From Herbidospora daliensis (GTDB lineage Bacteria > Actinomycetota > Actinomycetes > Streptosporangiales > Streptosporangiaceae): a stretch of DNA of 64,000 bases. Position numbers and translations under genes: made by a program. Numbering within the stretch: the first letter of the stretch is position 1; every line of letters starts with the position of its first letter. The notes under the pieces are model-generated. The model searched no databases and was not told the origin of the DNA. It was given only the letters and a program-made list of their open reading frames with translations. Below, one piece after another: positions 16,707-25,955 of the stretch. Location: positions 779,353 to 843,352 of the forward strand of contig NZ_BBXF01000003.1 of NCBI RefSeq assembly GCF_001570585.1, read 5' to 3'.

Positions 16707-18020
16707 TCAGAACCGGGGGTCGTTGCCCGCCCTGGTGCTGACCTTTAGCTTCAGCGCGCGGGCCACCTCACCCCACGACACGTAGGAGAAGTTGGTCGCG
16801 TCGCGCTCTTCGTCCACGTTCGCGCCGGTGTCGGGCTCGTCGTGGGTGACCAGGAGGCCCTGGGTGTACTTGCCGACCGGGCGGTTGGTCACCGTGAGGC
16901 CGTCGGAGCCGTTGACGTCGTCCACGCCCTTGACGCCCTTGACCCGGAAGGTGCCCAGGGACTTGTTCGCGCCCTGGCGGTCGTAGACGGTGAAGGTGTC
17001 GTCGCCCTGGCTGGAGACGATGACGTAGCCGGTCGCGCCGCCCGCGTAGTAGACGTCGACGCCCTCCGCGTCGGCGGTCAGGTGGTCGCCGCCGAAGCCC
17101 GAGGCGTTCGGGTCGACCGGGGCGCACTCCTCGGTCTCCTCGTCGTAGACGTCCTCGACGCCGAAGTCCCTGACCTTGTCGACGAGCGTCGGCTGCTTCG
17201 TGCCGAGCGGCAGCGGCACCCGCCACAGGCCGACGTCCTCCTGGGCGGCGTACAACACCCCCGAACGCTGGTCGACGGCCAGGCCCTCGAAGTGGGGCAG
17301 CACCCCGGGCTCCTCGCAGGGCTTCCAGGTCGTCCCGTCCGGGAGGGGGAACTCCGACGGCATGGTCAGCCGCTCGACCGAGGAGTAGCCGAGGCGGCCG
17401 TCCTTCTCCACGATCCGGGCGGTCGCCAGGGTCGTCGCGCCCTCCTGGGTGACGACCGCGTAGGCCGTGCCCGGCGTGGGCTGCCAGACGGCGAGGCCGT
17501 AGGCGGTGTGCTCCTCGCCGACCGTCTTCCGGTCGGGGCTGAACAGGAACCTCTGGTCGGGCGCGGTCACCTCGCGCAGCGGCTTCGCCGCCGACGGGTC
17601 GATGGCGAAGAAGCGGATCTGGTCGTTGTAGCGGTCGGAGACGACCGCCACGTCGACCTTCCGGCCGCCGAGCCGCAGGCCGTAGGCGATGTCGACGTTG
17701 TTGTAGCGGCCCTCGACGCCGTCGCGCCGCGGGGCCTTCGCCGCCTTCAGCGACTGGATCTCGCGCGACTTCAGGTCGTAGACGCGCAGGCCGCCCTCCT
17801 TGGCGGTCACGATCACGATCGACTTGCGGGAGTCGTGCGGGTCGACCCAGATGGCCGGGTCGTCGCCGGAGGCGTCGCCGCCCCGGTCGTCGTCGTAGAG
17901 GACCGGGGTCTCGTTGTCGGTCGTCACGACCGCGGGGCCCTCCGCCGAGGCGGGGGCGGCGGACAGCAGGACGGTGGAGAGGAGGCCGATCGCGAGCGCG
18001 GCCCTGGAGGTGCTGATCAC
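16707..18020 (-). CDS. Secreted beta-propeller phytase
   Basis: A 437-residue extracellular 3-phytase of the calcium-dependent six-bladed type, which releases phosphate from phytate. GTG at 18020 begins a clear signal peptide (AALAIGLLSTVLLSAAPASA). Family signatures include DDPAIWVDP, GRYNNVDIAYG, VVSDRYNDQIRFFAI, HFEGLAVDQ and ADAEGVDVYY, whose acidic residues bind calcium and phosphate. Its start is 35 bp after the DUF305 stop, implying cotranscription. The GTG has no strong ribosome-binding site, which suggests partial dependence on upstream translation. Identity is secure. Confidence 0.93.
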   Translation of the reverse strand: MISTSRAALAIGLLSTVLLSAAPASAEGPAVVTTDNETPVLYDDDRGGDASGDDPAIWVDPHDSRKSIVIVTAKEGGLRVYDLKSREIQSLKAAKAPRRDGVEGRYNNVDIAYGLRLGGRKVDVAVVSDRYNDQIRFFAIDPSAAKPLREVTAPDQRFLFSPDRKTVGEEHTAYGLAVWQPTPGTAYAVVTQEGATTLATARIVEKDGRLGYSSVERLTMPSEFPLPDGTTWKPCEEPGVLPHFEGLAVDQRSGVLYAAQEDVGLWRVPLPLGTKQPTLVDKVRDFGVEDVYDEETEECAPVDPNASGFGGDHLTADAEGVDVYYAGGATGYVIVSSQGDDTFTVYDRQGANKSLGTFRVKGVKGVDDVNGSDGLTVTNRPVGKYTQGLLVTHDEPDTGANVDEERDATNFSYVSWGEVARALKLKVSTRAGNDPRF

Positions 18021-18055
18021 GTGTGCGAGGCTGCCCGAGCAATCTGACCGGCAGG

Positions 18056-18583
18056 TTAACGCTGCGGTGCCGCCAGGAGCCGGAGCATCTCCTGGATCTG
18101 CGCGCCGCGCGACTCCTCGATGCGCTTGGCCAGGTCCTTCGTCGAGGTGTCCAGGCCCGTCTTCACCTCGGTGCGGGCCATGTCGACGGCGTTGTGCTGG
18201 TGGCCGGCGAGCAGGTTCAGGAAGTTCACGTCGAACTGGCCGGCCGGGGCCTTCTCCAGCGACAGGATGTCGGACGGGCGGGTCTCGTGCAGGCCGCCGT
18301 GGGCGTCGTGGGAGCCGGGCGGCGCCTCCATCGGCTGCTCCCACCGGGTCAGCCGCGATGTCATGGTCTTCGCCTCGTCCGACTGGGTGGCCCGGATCGC
18401 CGACGCCAGGGCCCGCACCTCGGGGCGCGCGGCGCGCTCCTCGGCGATCGCCGCCATCTGGATGCCCTGCTCGTGGTGCGGGATCATCATCTGCAGGAAC
18501 ATCACGTCGGCGGCGTTGAACGCGGGCTCGGCCGGGGCGGAACATCCGGCCACGAGGGCGAGGACGATTGCCAGACGCTTCAT
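18056..18583 (-). CDS. DUF305-family lipoprotein
   Basis: A 175-residue lipoprotein. The ATG at 18583 follows GGGAG at a good distance and opens a lipoprotein signal (LALVAGC lipobox, Cys17). The mature domain has the DUF305 pattern: a first helix with DVMFLQMMIPHHEQGIQMA and a second with FLNLLAGHQHNAVDMA, each with paired histidines and methionines that can bind metal. Related proteins such as CopM bind copper in the periplasm; metal binding here is inference from the His/Met content. It is the first gene of a short operon with the phytase. Confidence 0.9.
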   Translation of the reverse strand: MKRLAIVLALVAGCSAPAEPAFNAADVMFLQMMIPHHEQGIQMAAIAEERAARPEVRALASAIRATQSDEAKTMTSRLTRWEQPMEAPPGSHDAHGGLHETRPSDILSLEKAPAGQFDVNFLNLLAGHQHNAVDMARTEVKTGLDTSTKDLAKRIEESRGAQIQEMLRLLAAPQR

Positions 18584-18663
18584 GGCTCCCTCATTGTTGG
18601 TCGGAGCCGGCACGGCGCGCGGACTGCGCCGTGCCGGCGGCTTTCAGGTGACAGGACGCGTCA

Positions 18664-19407
18664 CTACACGCGGGACCAGAGCGCGGGCACGTTCGGCGGC
18701 TCCCAGCCGGCGAGCGAGGTGTGCGCCTGGAGGCAGCGGTAGGTGGCGCCGCCGTAGGTCACGGTCGACCCGGTGGCGTAGTAGGTGCCGGTACGCCAGG
18801 TGCCACCCGCCGGGGGCGGGGTGACGGTGGGCGTGGGCGACGGCGGACGGGGGGTCACGGTCGGCGTCGGGGTGGGCTGCGGGTTGCCGCCGCCACCGCC
18901 GATCTGGAGGTCGACGCAGCTGTAGAAGGCCATCGGGGTGTCGGCGATGTTCCAGATGGCCAGCAGGCGCTGACGGCCGGAGAAGCCGCCGAGGTTCACG
19001 TTGTGGGAGACCGTCGCACCCGGCTGGCGTCCGCCGTCGTTGAAGACGGCGACCCGGGTGTTGCCGATGTAGTACTCCCACGTGCTGGTCGCGTGGCGGG
19101 CGGTCAGGATCCAGTTGAACGTCACGTTCTGCCCGACCGACGTCGCCGGCCAGGGCTTGCTCTCGTCGCTCAGCTGGGCGAACTGCGAGAGACCTCCGTG
19201 ACAGTTGCGCTGGCCCTTGGCGCCCTCGACCGACTGCGGCTCGTAGATGATCGGACCGCAGTTGGCCACCCGGCCCTGGGCGCAGTTCGCCTGCCGGCTC
19301 GGCGGCGAGGAGATGTAGCCGTGGGCCTGGGCGGGACCGGTGAGCACGACCAGAGTCGACGCCACGGCCGCCAAGGCCGTGACGATCGACAAGATCGTTT
19401 TTCTCAT
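18664..19407 (-). CDS. Secreted lytic polysaccharide monooxygenase (AA10) with chitin-binding CBM5/12
   Basis: A 247-residue copper enzyme that oxidatively cleaves chitin or cellulose. The ATG at 19407 follows AGGAAGGAG. The signal peptide ends at AQA, leaving His29 (HGYISSP) as the mature N-terminus, the first half of the copper histidine brace; the second His is in TARHATSTW. Cysteines in QANCAQG, VANCGP and RNCHGG match AA10 disulfides. A Pro/Thr linker (about 176-200) leads to a short C-terminal CBM5/12 module (GSTVTYGGATYRCLQAHTS, AGWEPPNVPALW). The CBM suggests a chitin preference. Single-gene unit. Confidence 0.95.
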   Translation of the reverse strand: MRKTILSIVTALAAVASTLVVLTGPAQAHGYISSPPSRQANCAQGRVANCGPIIYEPQSVEGAKGQRNCHGGLSQFAQLSDESKPWPATSVGQNVTFNWILTARHATSTWEYYIGNTRVAVFNDGGRQPGATVSHNVNLGGFSGRQRLLAIWNIADTPMAFYSCVDLQIGGGGGNPQPTPTPTVTPRPPSPTPTVTPPPAGGTWRTGTYYATGSTVTYGGATYRCLQAHTSLAGWEPPNVPALWSRV

Positions 19408-19447
19408 GTGAAGCACTCCTTCCTGGGGGGCTTCCGAGCAATGTAAA

Positions 19448-19462
19448 AGAAAGTTTCCTAAG
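19448..19462. promoter_or_regulatory. Imperfect palindrome upstream of the LPMO gene
   Basis: AGAAAGTTTCCTAAG, centred on GAAA-G-TTTC, lies about 40 bp upstream of the LPMO start in an AT-rich patch. A related string GGAAACTTC occurs upstream of the GH99-like gene near 30260. It could be the operator of a sugar-responsive repressor, but only position and symmetry support this. Confidence 0.3.
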
Positions 19463-19571
19463 AGTAAATGGTGTGCAGAGTCTCCTGTCAGGGCCTTGGT
19501 CAACTTCTCCGTTTAGTTGTCGGTACACCCAGATACGGTGCCTTGGACGCTCGCGTTCAAGGAGGTTTCCG

Positions 19572-19919
19572 ATGGTCGGAGTCGACGACGTACGCCGGGT
19601 CGCGCTGGCCCTGCCGCGCACCACCGAGCACCTGATCCGCGACCGGGTCAAGTTCCGGGTCGGGCGCATCGTCTACGTCGCCTTCTCGCGCGACGAGACC
19701 ACGATGGGCTTCGGCTACCCGAAGGAGGAACGCGCCGCCCTGGTCGCGGCCGAGCCCGACGTCTTCTTCCTGCCGGGGCCGGTCGACCTGCGCTACCAGT
19801 GGGTGGAGTGCCGGCTCGACCGCCTCGACCCCGCGCGCATGCACGAGCTGGTCGTCGACGCCTGGCAGATGTGCGTCCCGAAGAAAGTGGCCCGCGAGCA
19901 CCTGGGAGATCCCTCATGA
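19572..19919 (+). CDS. MmcQ/YjbR-family protein
   Basis: A 115-residue cytoplasmic protein of the MmcQ/YjbR fold. ATG 19572 is preceded by GGAGG (19561-19565). The family pattern is visible: an N-terminal helix with VRRVALALPRTTEH, beta strands around VKFRVGRIVYVAF and MGFGYPKEERAALV, and a C-terminal helical WQMCVPKKVAREHL. The fold is linked to DNA binding in some homologues, but no molecular function is established. Its stop overlaps the next gene's start (ATGA), so it is coupled to the aldo/keto reductase. Confidence 0.85.
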   Translation: MVGVDDVRRVALALPRTTEHLIRDRVKFRVGRIVYVAFSRDETTMGFGYPKEERAALVAAEPDVFFLPGPVDLRYQWVECRLDRLDPARMHELVVDAWQMCVPKKVAREHLGDPS

Positions 19920-20722
19920 CCGTCCCCACCGGCACGATCGGCTTCGGCGCGATGCGGCTCGCCGACGCCGGCATCTGGCACGGCCCCGCCGACCGCCCGG
20001 CCGCCGTCGCGGTGCTGAGGAAGGCGGCCGAGCTCGGCGTGCCGCTGATCGACACCGCCGACGCCTACGCCCTCGGCGACAACGAGACCCTCATCGCCGA
20101 GGCGCTGCACCCCTACCCCGACGGCCTGATCGTGGCGACCAAGGCCGGGGAGGCCCGGCCCTCACCCGGCGAGTGGGTGCCCGTCGGGCACCCCGCCTAC
20201 CTGCGCCAGCAGGCCGAGCTCAGCCTGCGGCGGCTGCGCACCGACCACATCCCGCTGTTCTACCTGCACCGCGTCGACCCGCTCGTCGCGCTCGACGACC
20301 AGCTCGGGGCGCTGGTCGAGCTGCGGGAGGCGGGCAAGATCGGGGCCATCGGCCTGTCGGAGGTGAGCGTCGAGCAGCTCGACGCCGCGCTGCGCGTCAC
20401 CGACATCGCGGCGGTGCAGAACGCGTACAACGCCGCCGACCGCAGCCACGAGGCGATGGTCGAGCGGACCGCCGAGCTCGGCATCGCGTTCGTGCCCTTC
20501 TACCCGATCGCGTCCTCGCACCCCGGCGTGAAGGAGGTCGCCGCCGAGCTCGGCGCGACCACCTCGCAGGTGTCGCTGGCCTGGCTGCTCCGCCGCGCGC
20601 CGAACATGCTGCCCATCCCGGGCACCACCTCGCAGGTCCACCTCGCCGAGAACGTGCGCGCCGCCGAGCTGGTGCTCACCGACGAGCAGTACGACCGGAT
20701 TCAGTCGCCCGCCGGAGGATAG
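19916..20722 (+). CDS. Aldo/keto reductase
   Basis: NADPH-dependent oxidoreductase of 268 residues on a TIM barrel. It shows the family catalytic set: Asp and Tyr in LIDTADAYALG, Lys in LIVATKAGEARP, and His in IPLFYLHRVDP. The C-terminal part has IPGTTSQVHLAEN, the cofactor-binding loop. It is translationally coupled to the MmcQ/YjbR gene and overlaps the convergent TetR gene by 22 bp at the 3' ends. Substrate unknown; this type reduces aldehydes or sugar derivatives. Confidence 0.93.
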   Translation: MTVPTGTIGFGAMRLADAGIWHGPADRPAAVAVLRKAAELGVPLIDTADAYALGDNETLIAEALHPYPDGLIVATKAGEARPSPGEWVPVGHPAYLRQQAELSLRRLRTDHIPLFYLHRVDPLVALDDQLGALVELREAGKIGAIGLSEVSVEQLDAALRVTDIAAVQNAYNAADRSHEAMVERTAELGIAFVPFYPIASSHPGVKEVAAELGATTSQVSLAWLLRRAPNMLPIPGTTSQVHLAENVRAAELVLTDEQYDRIQSPAGG

Positions 20723-21339
20723 AGGGTGGTCGCCGCCGTCAGCACGAAGTCGATCAGCCGGTCGGCGTACTCGGGCGCCTGGGCGCGCATGTCCTCGCGG
20801 AGCTCCTCCGGCGTGGCCAGCACGTGCTGCAGCACCGCGCCCAGCAGCGTGTCGAGGATCAGCGTGGGCGACGCCCCGGGGCCGAGCTCGCCCCGGGCGA
20901 TGGCGCGGCGGATCATCTGCCGCGCCTCCAGCACCCGCGACTTCCTGATCACGCCCGTCACCGGGGAGAACAACTCGGGATACGCCCGCGCCTCGACGTG
21001 CAGCCGCAGCCCCGCCAGGCCGTAGGGGCCCAGGTAGTGCGCCAGCATCGAGCCGATGAGCTCGCGTAGGTCCTGGCGCAGGGTGCCGGTGTCGATGTCG
21101 AACGAGGGCACGACCAGCGCCGATTCGATCGCGTCGGCGATGAGCTTCTCGCGGCTGGGCCAGCGCCGGTAGAGCGCGGCCTTGCCGATGCCGGCCCGGC
21201 GGGCGACCGCGTCGAGCGTGAACTTCGCCCAGCCCAGCTCGGCGTACAGGGCCAGCGCGGCTCTGAGGGCCTTCCGGTCGACCTGGGCGTCGCGCGGACG
21301 GCCGGGTCCCGGAACGGGCATGCCGGGGTCGGTGCTCAC
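20701..21339 (-). CDS. TetR-family transcriptional regulator
   Basis: A 212-residue repressor. Its N-terminal HTH is canonical (FTLDAVARRAGIGKAALYRRWPSREKLIADAI, quoted in part: RRAGIGKAALYRRW) and the C-terminal ligand-binding domain is about 140 residues (LGAVLQHVLATPEEL). GTG 21339 gives a Pro/Gly-rich leader before the helix; the internal ATG (MPVPGPGRPR) is an alternative. It is divergent from the thiolase-like gene across 166 bp that contain a palindrome, so control of that gene or of itself is plausible. Its 3' end overlaps the aldo/keto reductase. Confidence 0.9.
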   Translation of the reverse strand: MSTDPGMPVPGPGRPRDAQVDRKALRAALALYAELGWAKFTLDAVARRAGIGKAALYRRWPSREKLIADAIESALVVPSFDIDTGTLRQDLRELIGSMLAHYLGPYGLAGLRLHVEARAYPELFSPVTGVIRKSRVLEARQMIRRAIARGELGPGASPTLILDTLLGAVLQHVLATPEELREDMRAQAPEYADRLIDFVLTAATTLYPPAGD

Positions 21340-21454
21340 AAGGTCAGCAGGCTAACCGCGCGGCCTGCGGCCGAACCCCGTTCGCGGGGGGCTGTCGCCG
21401 AGCAGTCGGGCCGGTGAGATGAACGGCGTTTCAGTCAAATTGACGATTCCGCTG

Positions 21455-21470
21455 GTCACCAGTGACGTCA
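21455..21470. promoter_or_regulatory. Palindromes in the TetR/thiolase divergent region
   Basis: GTCACCAGTGAC (21455-21466, 5-bp arms) overlaps TGACGTCA (21463-21470, a perfect palindrome). They lie between the divergent TetR and thiolase-like starts and are a candidate TetR operator. Symmetry and position are the only support. Confidence 0.3.
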
Positions 21471-21505
21471 GGGCGTGAGGCCCAGGTTGATACGTTGATG
21501 ATGAT

Positions 21506-22987
21506 ATGAACGATCACCGCATCCCCGTCCTCGTCGGGGTAGGGCAGGTCTCCGAGCGCCTCGGCGACCCCGGCTACCGGGCCCGCTCACCCGTCGCCCT
21601 GGCCGCCGACGCCGCCGCCCTGGCGCTCGCCGGCGTCGACCCCCGCGAGCTCGACACGATCGCGGCCGTACGGCAGTTCGAGATCTCCGCCCCGCAGGCG
21701 GTGGCCCCGCTCGGCCGGTCGGACAACTTCCCCCGCTCCGTCGCCCGCCGCGTCGGCGCCGACCCCGCCCGCGCGATCCTCGACGTGGTGGGCGGCCAGT
21801 CGCCGCAGCGCCTGGTGACCGAACTGGCCGCCGCGATCGCGGCGGGGGAGTCGTCGGCCGCCCTGGTCGTCGGCGCGGAGGCCATCTCGACCGTCGCCCA
21901 CCTGATCGCCCGCCCCGACCGGCCCGACTTCACCGAACACGAGCCGGGCAGTCTGGAGGACCGGGGCCACGGCCTCGACGGCCTCTTCGACCCGGAACTG
22001 GCCCGCCACGGCCTGACCGGTGCCCCCGCCCAGTACGCCCTGTTCGAGAACGCCCGCCGCGCCCGCCTCGGCCAGACCCGCGAGGTGTACGCCCACGGCA
22101 TGGGCGCCCTGTTCGCCCCCTTCACCCGGGTCGCCGCCGCCAACCCGCACGCCGCCGCCCCCACCGAACGCACCGCGGCGGAACTGGTCACGGTCTCGGA
22201 CCGGAACCGGCTGATCGCCGACCCCTACCCGCGGTACGTGGTGGCCAGGGAGAAGGTGAACCAGGGCGCGGCCGTCCTGCTGACGTCGGTGGCGACCGCC
22301 CGCCGCCTGGGCATCCCGTCAGGCCGGTGGGTGTACGTCCACGGCCACGCCGACGTCCGCGAACAGGACGTCCTGGCCCGCCCCGACCTCAGCCGCAGCC
22401 CCGCCGCCGTGCTCGCCGTGACCGACGCCCTCGCCCAGGCGGGCGCGACCCCCGCCGACGTCGCCGCCGCCGACCTCTACAGCTGCTTCCCGATCGCCGT
22501 CACCAACGTCACCGACAGCGTCCCGCTGACCTGCCCGCTGACCCTGACCGGCGGCCTGCCGTTCTTCGGCGGCCCCGGCAACGCCTACTCCCTGCACGCC
22601 GTCGCCGAAGCGGTGGCCTTCTGCCGCGCCCACCCCGGCGACCTGGCCCTGGTCGGCGCCAACGGCGGCCTGCTGAGCAAATACTCCACCGCCCTGTACG
22701 CCACCACCCCCGCCCCGTGGCGCGAGCAGTCGAACCTGCAGAGCCAGGTAGACGCCTGGCCGAAGGTCGCCACGACCACCGAACCCGAGGGGGAGGCGAT
22801 GATCGAGACGTACACGATCAGACAGAGCCGAGACGGCCGCCGGACGGGCATCGTGGTAGCCCGCCTGACCGACGGCCGCCGCTTCGTCGCCACCGCCGAC
22901 CCGGCGTCACTGACGGTGGGGGAACCGATCGGCACCCGCGTGGTCGCCCACACGTCGAGGGAGGGCAACCGCGTGACCGCTCTTTAG
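21506..22987 (+). CDS. Thiolase-superfamily protein lacking the nucleophilic Cys, with C-terminal OB-like extension
   Basis: A 493-residue protein annotated in homologues as acetyl-CoA acetyltransferase. The thiolase fold covers about residues 5-415: IPVLVGVGQVSER at the N-terminus, RYVVAREKVNQGAAVLLTS in the middle and the Gly-rich GGLPFFGGPGNAYSLHAV with the His region near the C-terminus. At the position where thiolases carry NxxCxSG it reads VVGGQSPQ (96-100), without cysteine, so normal Claisen chemistry is doubtful. A further ~80 residues (EGEAMIETYTIRQSRDGRR to the end) form a beta-rich tail. Possible partner or atypical acyl-CoA lyase; function unproven. Controlled possibly by the divergent TetR. 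Confidence 0.85.
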   Translation: MNDHRIPVLVGVGQVSERLGDPGYRARSPVALAADAAALALAGVDPRELDTIAAVRQFEISAPQAVAPLGRSDNFPRSVARRVGADPARAILDVVGGQSPQRLVTELAAAIAAGESSAALVVGAEAISTVAHLIARPDRPDFTEHEPGSLEDRGHGLDGLFDPELARHGLTGAPAQYALFENARRARLGQTREVYAHGMGALFAPFTRVAAANPHAAAPTERTAAELVTVSDRNRLIADPYPRYVVAREKVNQGAAVLLTSVATARRLGIPSGRWVYVHGHADVREQDVLARPDLSRSPAAVLAVTDALAQAGATPADVAAADLYSCFPIAVTNVTDSVPLTCPLTLTGGLPFFGGPGNAYSLHAVAEAVAFCRAHPGDLALVGANGGLLSKYSTALYATTPAPWREQSNLQSQVDAWPKVATTTEPEGEAMIETYTIRQSRDGRRTGIVVARLTDGRRFVATADPASLTVGEPIGTRVVAHTSREGNRVTAL

Positions 22988-23087
22988 CCGAGGCTCATGT
23001 GTGTGGGCAGTGTGTCCTGGTGACTGCTGTCTAGCCGGTGCTCGTGCGGCATGGGACCGCGTCGGGTCGGTCACCTATGCGGGCGCG

Positions 23088-25844
23088 TCAGGTGAGGGCT
23101 GCGGTGAGGTCGGCGCGGTTCGATACGCCCAGTTTCCGGTAGACGTTGGACAGGTGCACTTCGACCGCCTTCGGGGTGACGAACAGGGTCTGGGCGATCT
23201 CGCGGTTGCCCGCCCCCTCCCCGGCGAGGGCCGCGACGCGGCGTTCGCTCGGGGTCAGGCTTGCGGCGCCCGTCTCGGTCAGCGGTCTCGGCTGGGCGCC
23301 CAGGGCGCGGAGTTTCGCCGTCGCCTCGTCCACCAGTGGTCCCGCGCCGCACCGGAACGCCAGTTCGCGGCCGCGTGAGACCATCGCGGCCGAGTCGCCG
23401 AGCGCGACCAGCGTCTTCGCGTGTTCCAGCCGGGCCGGTGACAGGGCCAGCACCTCGGACGACTCCTCCAGCAGCGCCCGCGAGCCGGTCACCGTGCCGG
23501 CCACCCGCAGCGCCCGGCCGAGCGCAGGGGCCGAGCCCCACGTCCGGGCCAGCGCGAGTTCTTCGCGGGCGTAGTCGGCGGCCAGGTCGCGGCGGCCCTG
23601 GCCGCACAGCGCGAGCGCGGCTTCCGAACGCCACGGCACGACGGCGGGGTTGCGGCCGCCGAAGGCGGCGTACCCGGCGCCGGCCTTCACTGCGGCGGCG
23701 CGGGCTTCGGCGAAGCGGCCGCGGGCCCGGTGGATGCGGGCGCGGGCGAACTCCAGGTGGTGGGGCGGGCCCGAGCGCGGCGCGGACGCGATCTCGCGGA
23801 AGCAGTCGAGCACGGCGGCGGCCTCCTCGGGGCCGCGCCGCTCCAGGACCGCTTCGGCCAGCCAGCCGACGCTCTGGCCGACGGTCACCTCGCTGTGGGT
23901 GAGCCGGGCGGTCCGGATGCTCTCCCGCAGGTCGTTCTCGGCCTCGGCCAGGTCGCCGCGCAGCAGCCAGCAGCCGCCCCTGATGTGGGTGTGCAGGCCG
24001 AGCAGCGCCAGCGACCCTTGCGCCAGCGACGTCTCCACCGCAGCCGTCGCCCCGGCCAGGCCCTCGTCGAGGTCGCCGAACGGCAGCACGCTGTAGGACG
24101 GCGCGAGCGAGCGGCCCCGGATCTCGGGGGAGTCGTGCGGGTCGGCGGGGTCGACCGGCCGTGCCGCCAGGCTCGCGACGGCCCGGCGGGCCAGGCCGAG
24201 GCCGCGTGGGTCGCCGGTGTGCAGGTCGTAGACGGCCAGGGTGCCGTCGAGGCTGGCGGCGGCGACGGTGCCGGTGCGGGGGAGGGCGTGCAGGCGGTCG
24301 ACCTCCTCGGGGGTGAGGGGCGGCGCCGCGCCGGTCGACGGCCCGGCGACGACGATGGTCTCCAGGCGGCGGCACAGGTCGTCAAGGCCGGGAGGCAGCG
24401 TGCCGAGCAGGCCGGTGGCGAGTTCGGTCGCCTCGGCGCCGCGGCCGGCGTACACGAGAGACAGGCCGGTCAGCACCGTTAGCCTGACCCGGGTCGCGAG
24501 GTCGGGCTCCATCGCCAGCGCGCCCGACAGGTGGCCGACGGCGAGGTCGTGGTCGAAGCGCAGCGCCGCCAGGCCCGCCTCGATCTCCAGCTCGACGCGC
24601 TCGGGGCCGGGCGGCAGCGCGGTCAGGGCGTGCCGGAGATATTCGTGCGCCGCCTGCGGCGCGCCCCGCGACAGGGCGTCGGCACCCGCCTCCCGGAGCG
24701 GGCCGCTCATCGTGGCGGCGTCGACCGGGGTGACCCGCAGCAGGTGGGCGGCCACCTTCTCGGCGCCGGCCCCGGCCGCGCGCAGGCACGCGGCCGCGCG
24801 GGCGTGCGCCTCGGCGGCCCGGCCGTGCTCCATTCGCTCGTGGACGGCCGCGCCCACCAGCGGGTGGACGAACTCGTAGCCGCGCGGCCCCGAGCAGACA
24901 AGATCGGCGCGTTCCAGCGCCGCGACCGCCCCTTCGACCTCAAAAACGGGCGCGCCGGTCAGCGCGGCCAGGTTCGCGGTCGTCGCGTGCGGCCCGAGCA
25001 CCGCCACCGCCTCGGCCACCCGCACGTGCCCCTCGGGCAGCGCCGCCAGCTCCAGCCCGACCCGCCGGGTCAGCGCCCGCGCGCCCAGCTCCCGCAACCG
25101 CCCCGCGTTGGCCGCCGTCGGCGCGGTGCCGGTCGCGACCAGCGCCCGGGACGCCTCGCCGACCAGCAGCGGAACCCCGCCGGTCGCCTCGGCGCAGGCG
25201 CGGGCGAACGCCTCGTCGGGCGCCCGCCCGGTGACGCCGCCGAGCACCGCCGCCACCCCGCCGGGCGTCAGCGGCGGCAGCGGCACCCGCTCGGCCTCGG
25301 TGAGCACGACGTCGAGCAGCCCGCCGTCGGACTCCGGCCGCGACCCGGCGGCCACCAGCAGCGGCAGCCCGTCGACCCGCGGCAGCAGATAGGCCAGGAA
25401 CCGCAACGACGCCTCGTCGGCCCAGTGCAGGTCATCGACGAGCAGGACCGTCGGCCCGTCCTCGCAGAGGTTCGCCACCAGCCAGAACAGCCCGTTCAGC
25501 ACGGCATGGTCGCCCGGCGGCTCCCCGGCGACCCCGAGCACCGCCGACGCCGCGGCAGCGGGCCCGGCCAGCAGCCGCTCCCGGTCGGCGGCCCGCGCGA
25601 CGACCGGTTCGAGCAACTGCCGCACCACCCCGAACGCGTAGGTGCGCTCCAGCCGCGACGCCCGCGCCGACACCACCCGGCACCCGTCGGCGGCGGCCCG
25701 GACCGCCGCGAGCAACCGGCTCTTGCCCGCCCCGGGCCCGCCGTCGACCACGACGAACCGCCCGGCCCCACGGGCCAGCGCACGAAGATGACCGTCGAAC
25801 GCGGCCAACTGCCGCTCCCGCTCGACCAGAGGTGTCTCGATCAC
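23088..25844 (-). CDS. LAL-type LuxR-family regulator (AAA ATPase, C-terminal HTH)
   Basis: Large ATP-binding LuxR regulator of about 918 residues. The N-terminal ATPase domain has Walker A GGPGAGKSR and Walker B TVLLVDDLHWADE; a long helical TPR-like middle follows; the C-terminus is a GerE/LuxR HTH (LTPSERRVAALAGEGAGNRE then TPKAVEVHLSNVYRKLGV). The GTG at 25844 (IETPLVERERQL) is preferred because homologues begin near this sequence; an in-frame GTG at 25892 would add 16 residues. Members activate sugar catabolism or secondary metabolism. It is monocistronic, and its target is not apparent from the neighbours. Confidence 0.9.
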   Translation of the reverse strand: MIETPLVERERQLAAFDGHLRALARGAGRFVVVDGGPGAGKSRLLAAVRAAADGCRVVSARASRLERTYAFGVVRQLLEPVVARAADRERLLAGPAAAASAVLGVAGEPPGDHAVLNGLFWLVANLCEDGPTVLLVDDLHWADEASLRFLAYLLPRVDGLPLLVAAGSRPESDGGLLDVVLTEAERVPLPPLTPGGVAAVLGGVTGRAPDEAFARACAEATGGVPLLVGEASRALVATGTAPTAANAGRLRELGARALTRRVGLELAALPEGHVRVAEAVAVLGPHATTANLAALTGAPVFEVEGAVAALERADLVCSGPRGYEFVHPLVGAAVHERMEHGRAAEAHARAAACLRAAGAGAEKVAAHLLRVTPVDAATMSGPLREAGADALSRGAPQAAHEYLRHALTALPPGPERVELEIEAGLAALRFDHDLAVGHLSGALAMEPDLATRVRLTVLTGLSLVYAGRGAEATELATGLLGTLPPGLDDLCRRLETIVVAGPSTGAAPPLTPEEVDRLHALPRTGTVAAASLDGTLAVYDLHTGDPRGLGLARRAVASLAARPVDPADPHDSPEIRGRSLAPSYSVLPFGDLDEGLAGATAAVETSLAQGSLALLGLHTHIRGGCWLLRGDLAEAENDLRESIRTARLTHSEVTVGQSVGWLAEAVLERRGPEEAAAVLDCFREIASAPRSGPPHHLEFARARIHRARGRFAEARAAAVKAGAGYAAFGGRNPAVVPWRSEAALALCGQGRRDLAADYAREELALARTWGSAPALGRALRVAGTVTGSRALLEESSEVLALSPARLEHAKTLVALGDSAAMVSRGRELAFRCGAGPLVDEATAKLRALGAQPRPLTETGAASLTPSERRVAALAGEGAGNREIAQTLFVTPKAVEVHLSNVYRKLGVSNRADLTAALT

Positions 25845-25955
25845 GCGGGCATGGTCTCCGAACAGAGGCCTGCCGTCTATGGACGATTTCACGCTCGATC
25901 AAACCGGGCGCATGTCCGCTCGACGGCCGGGCGGATGCGCTGCTCGCCCGCTCGA

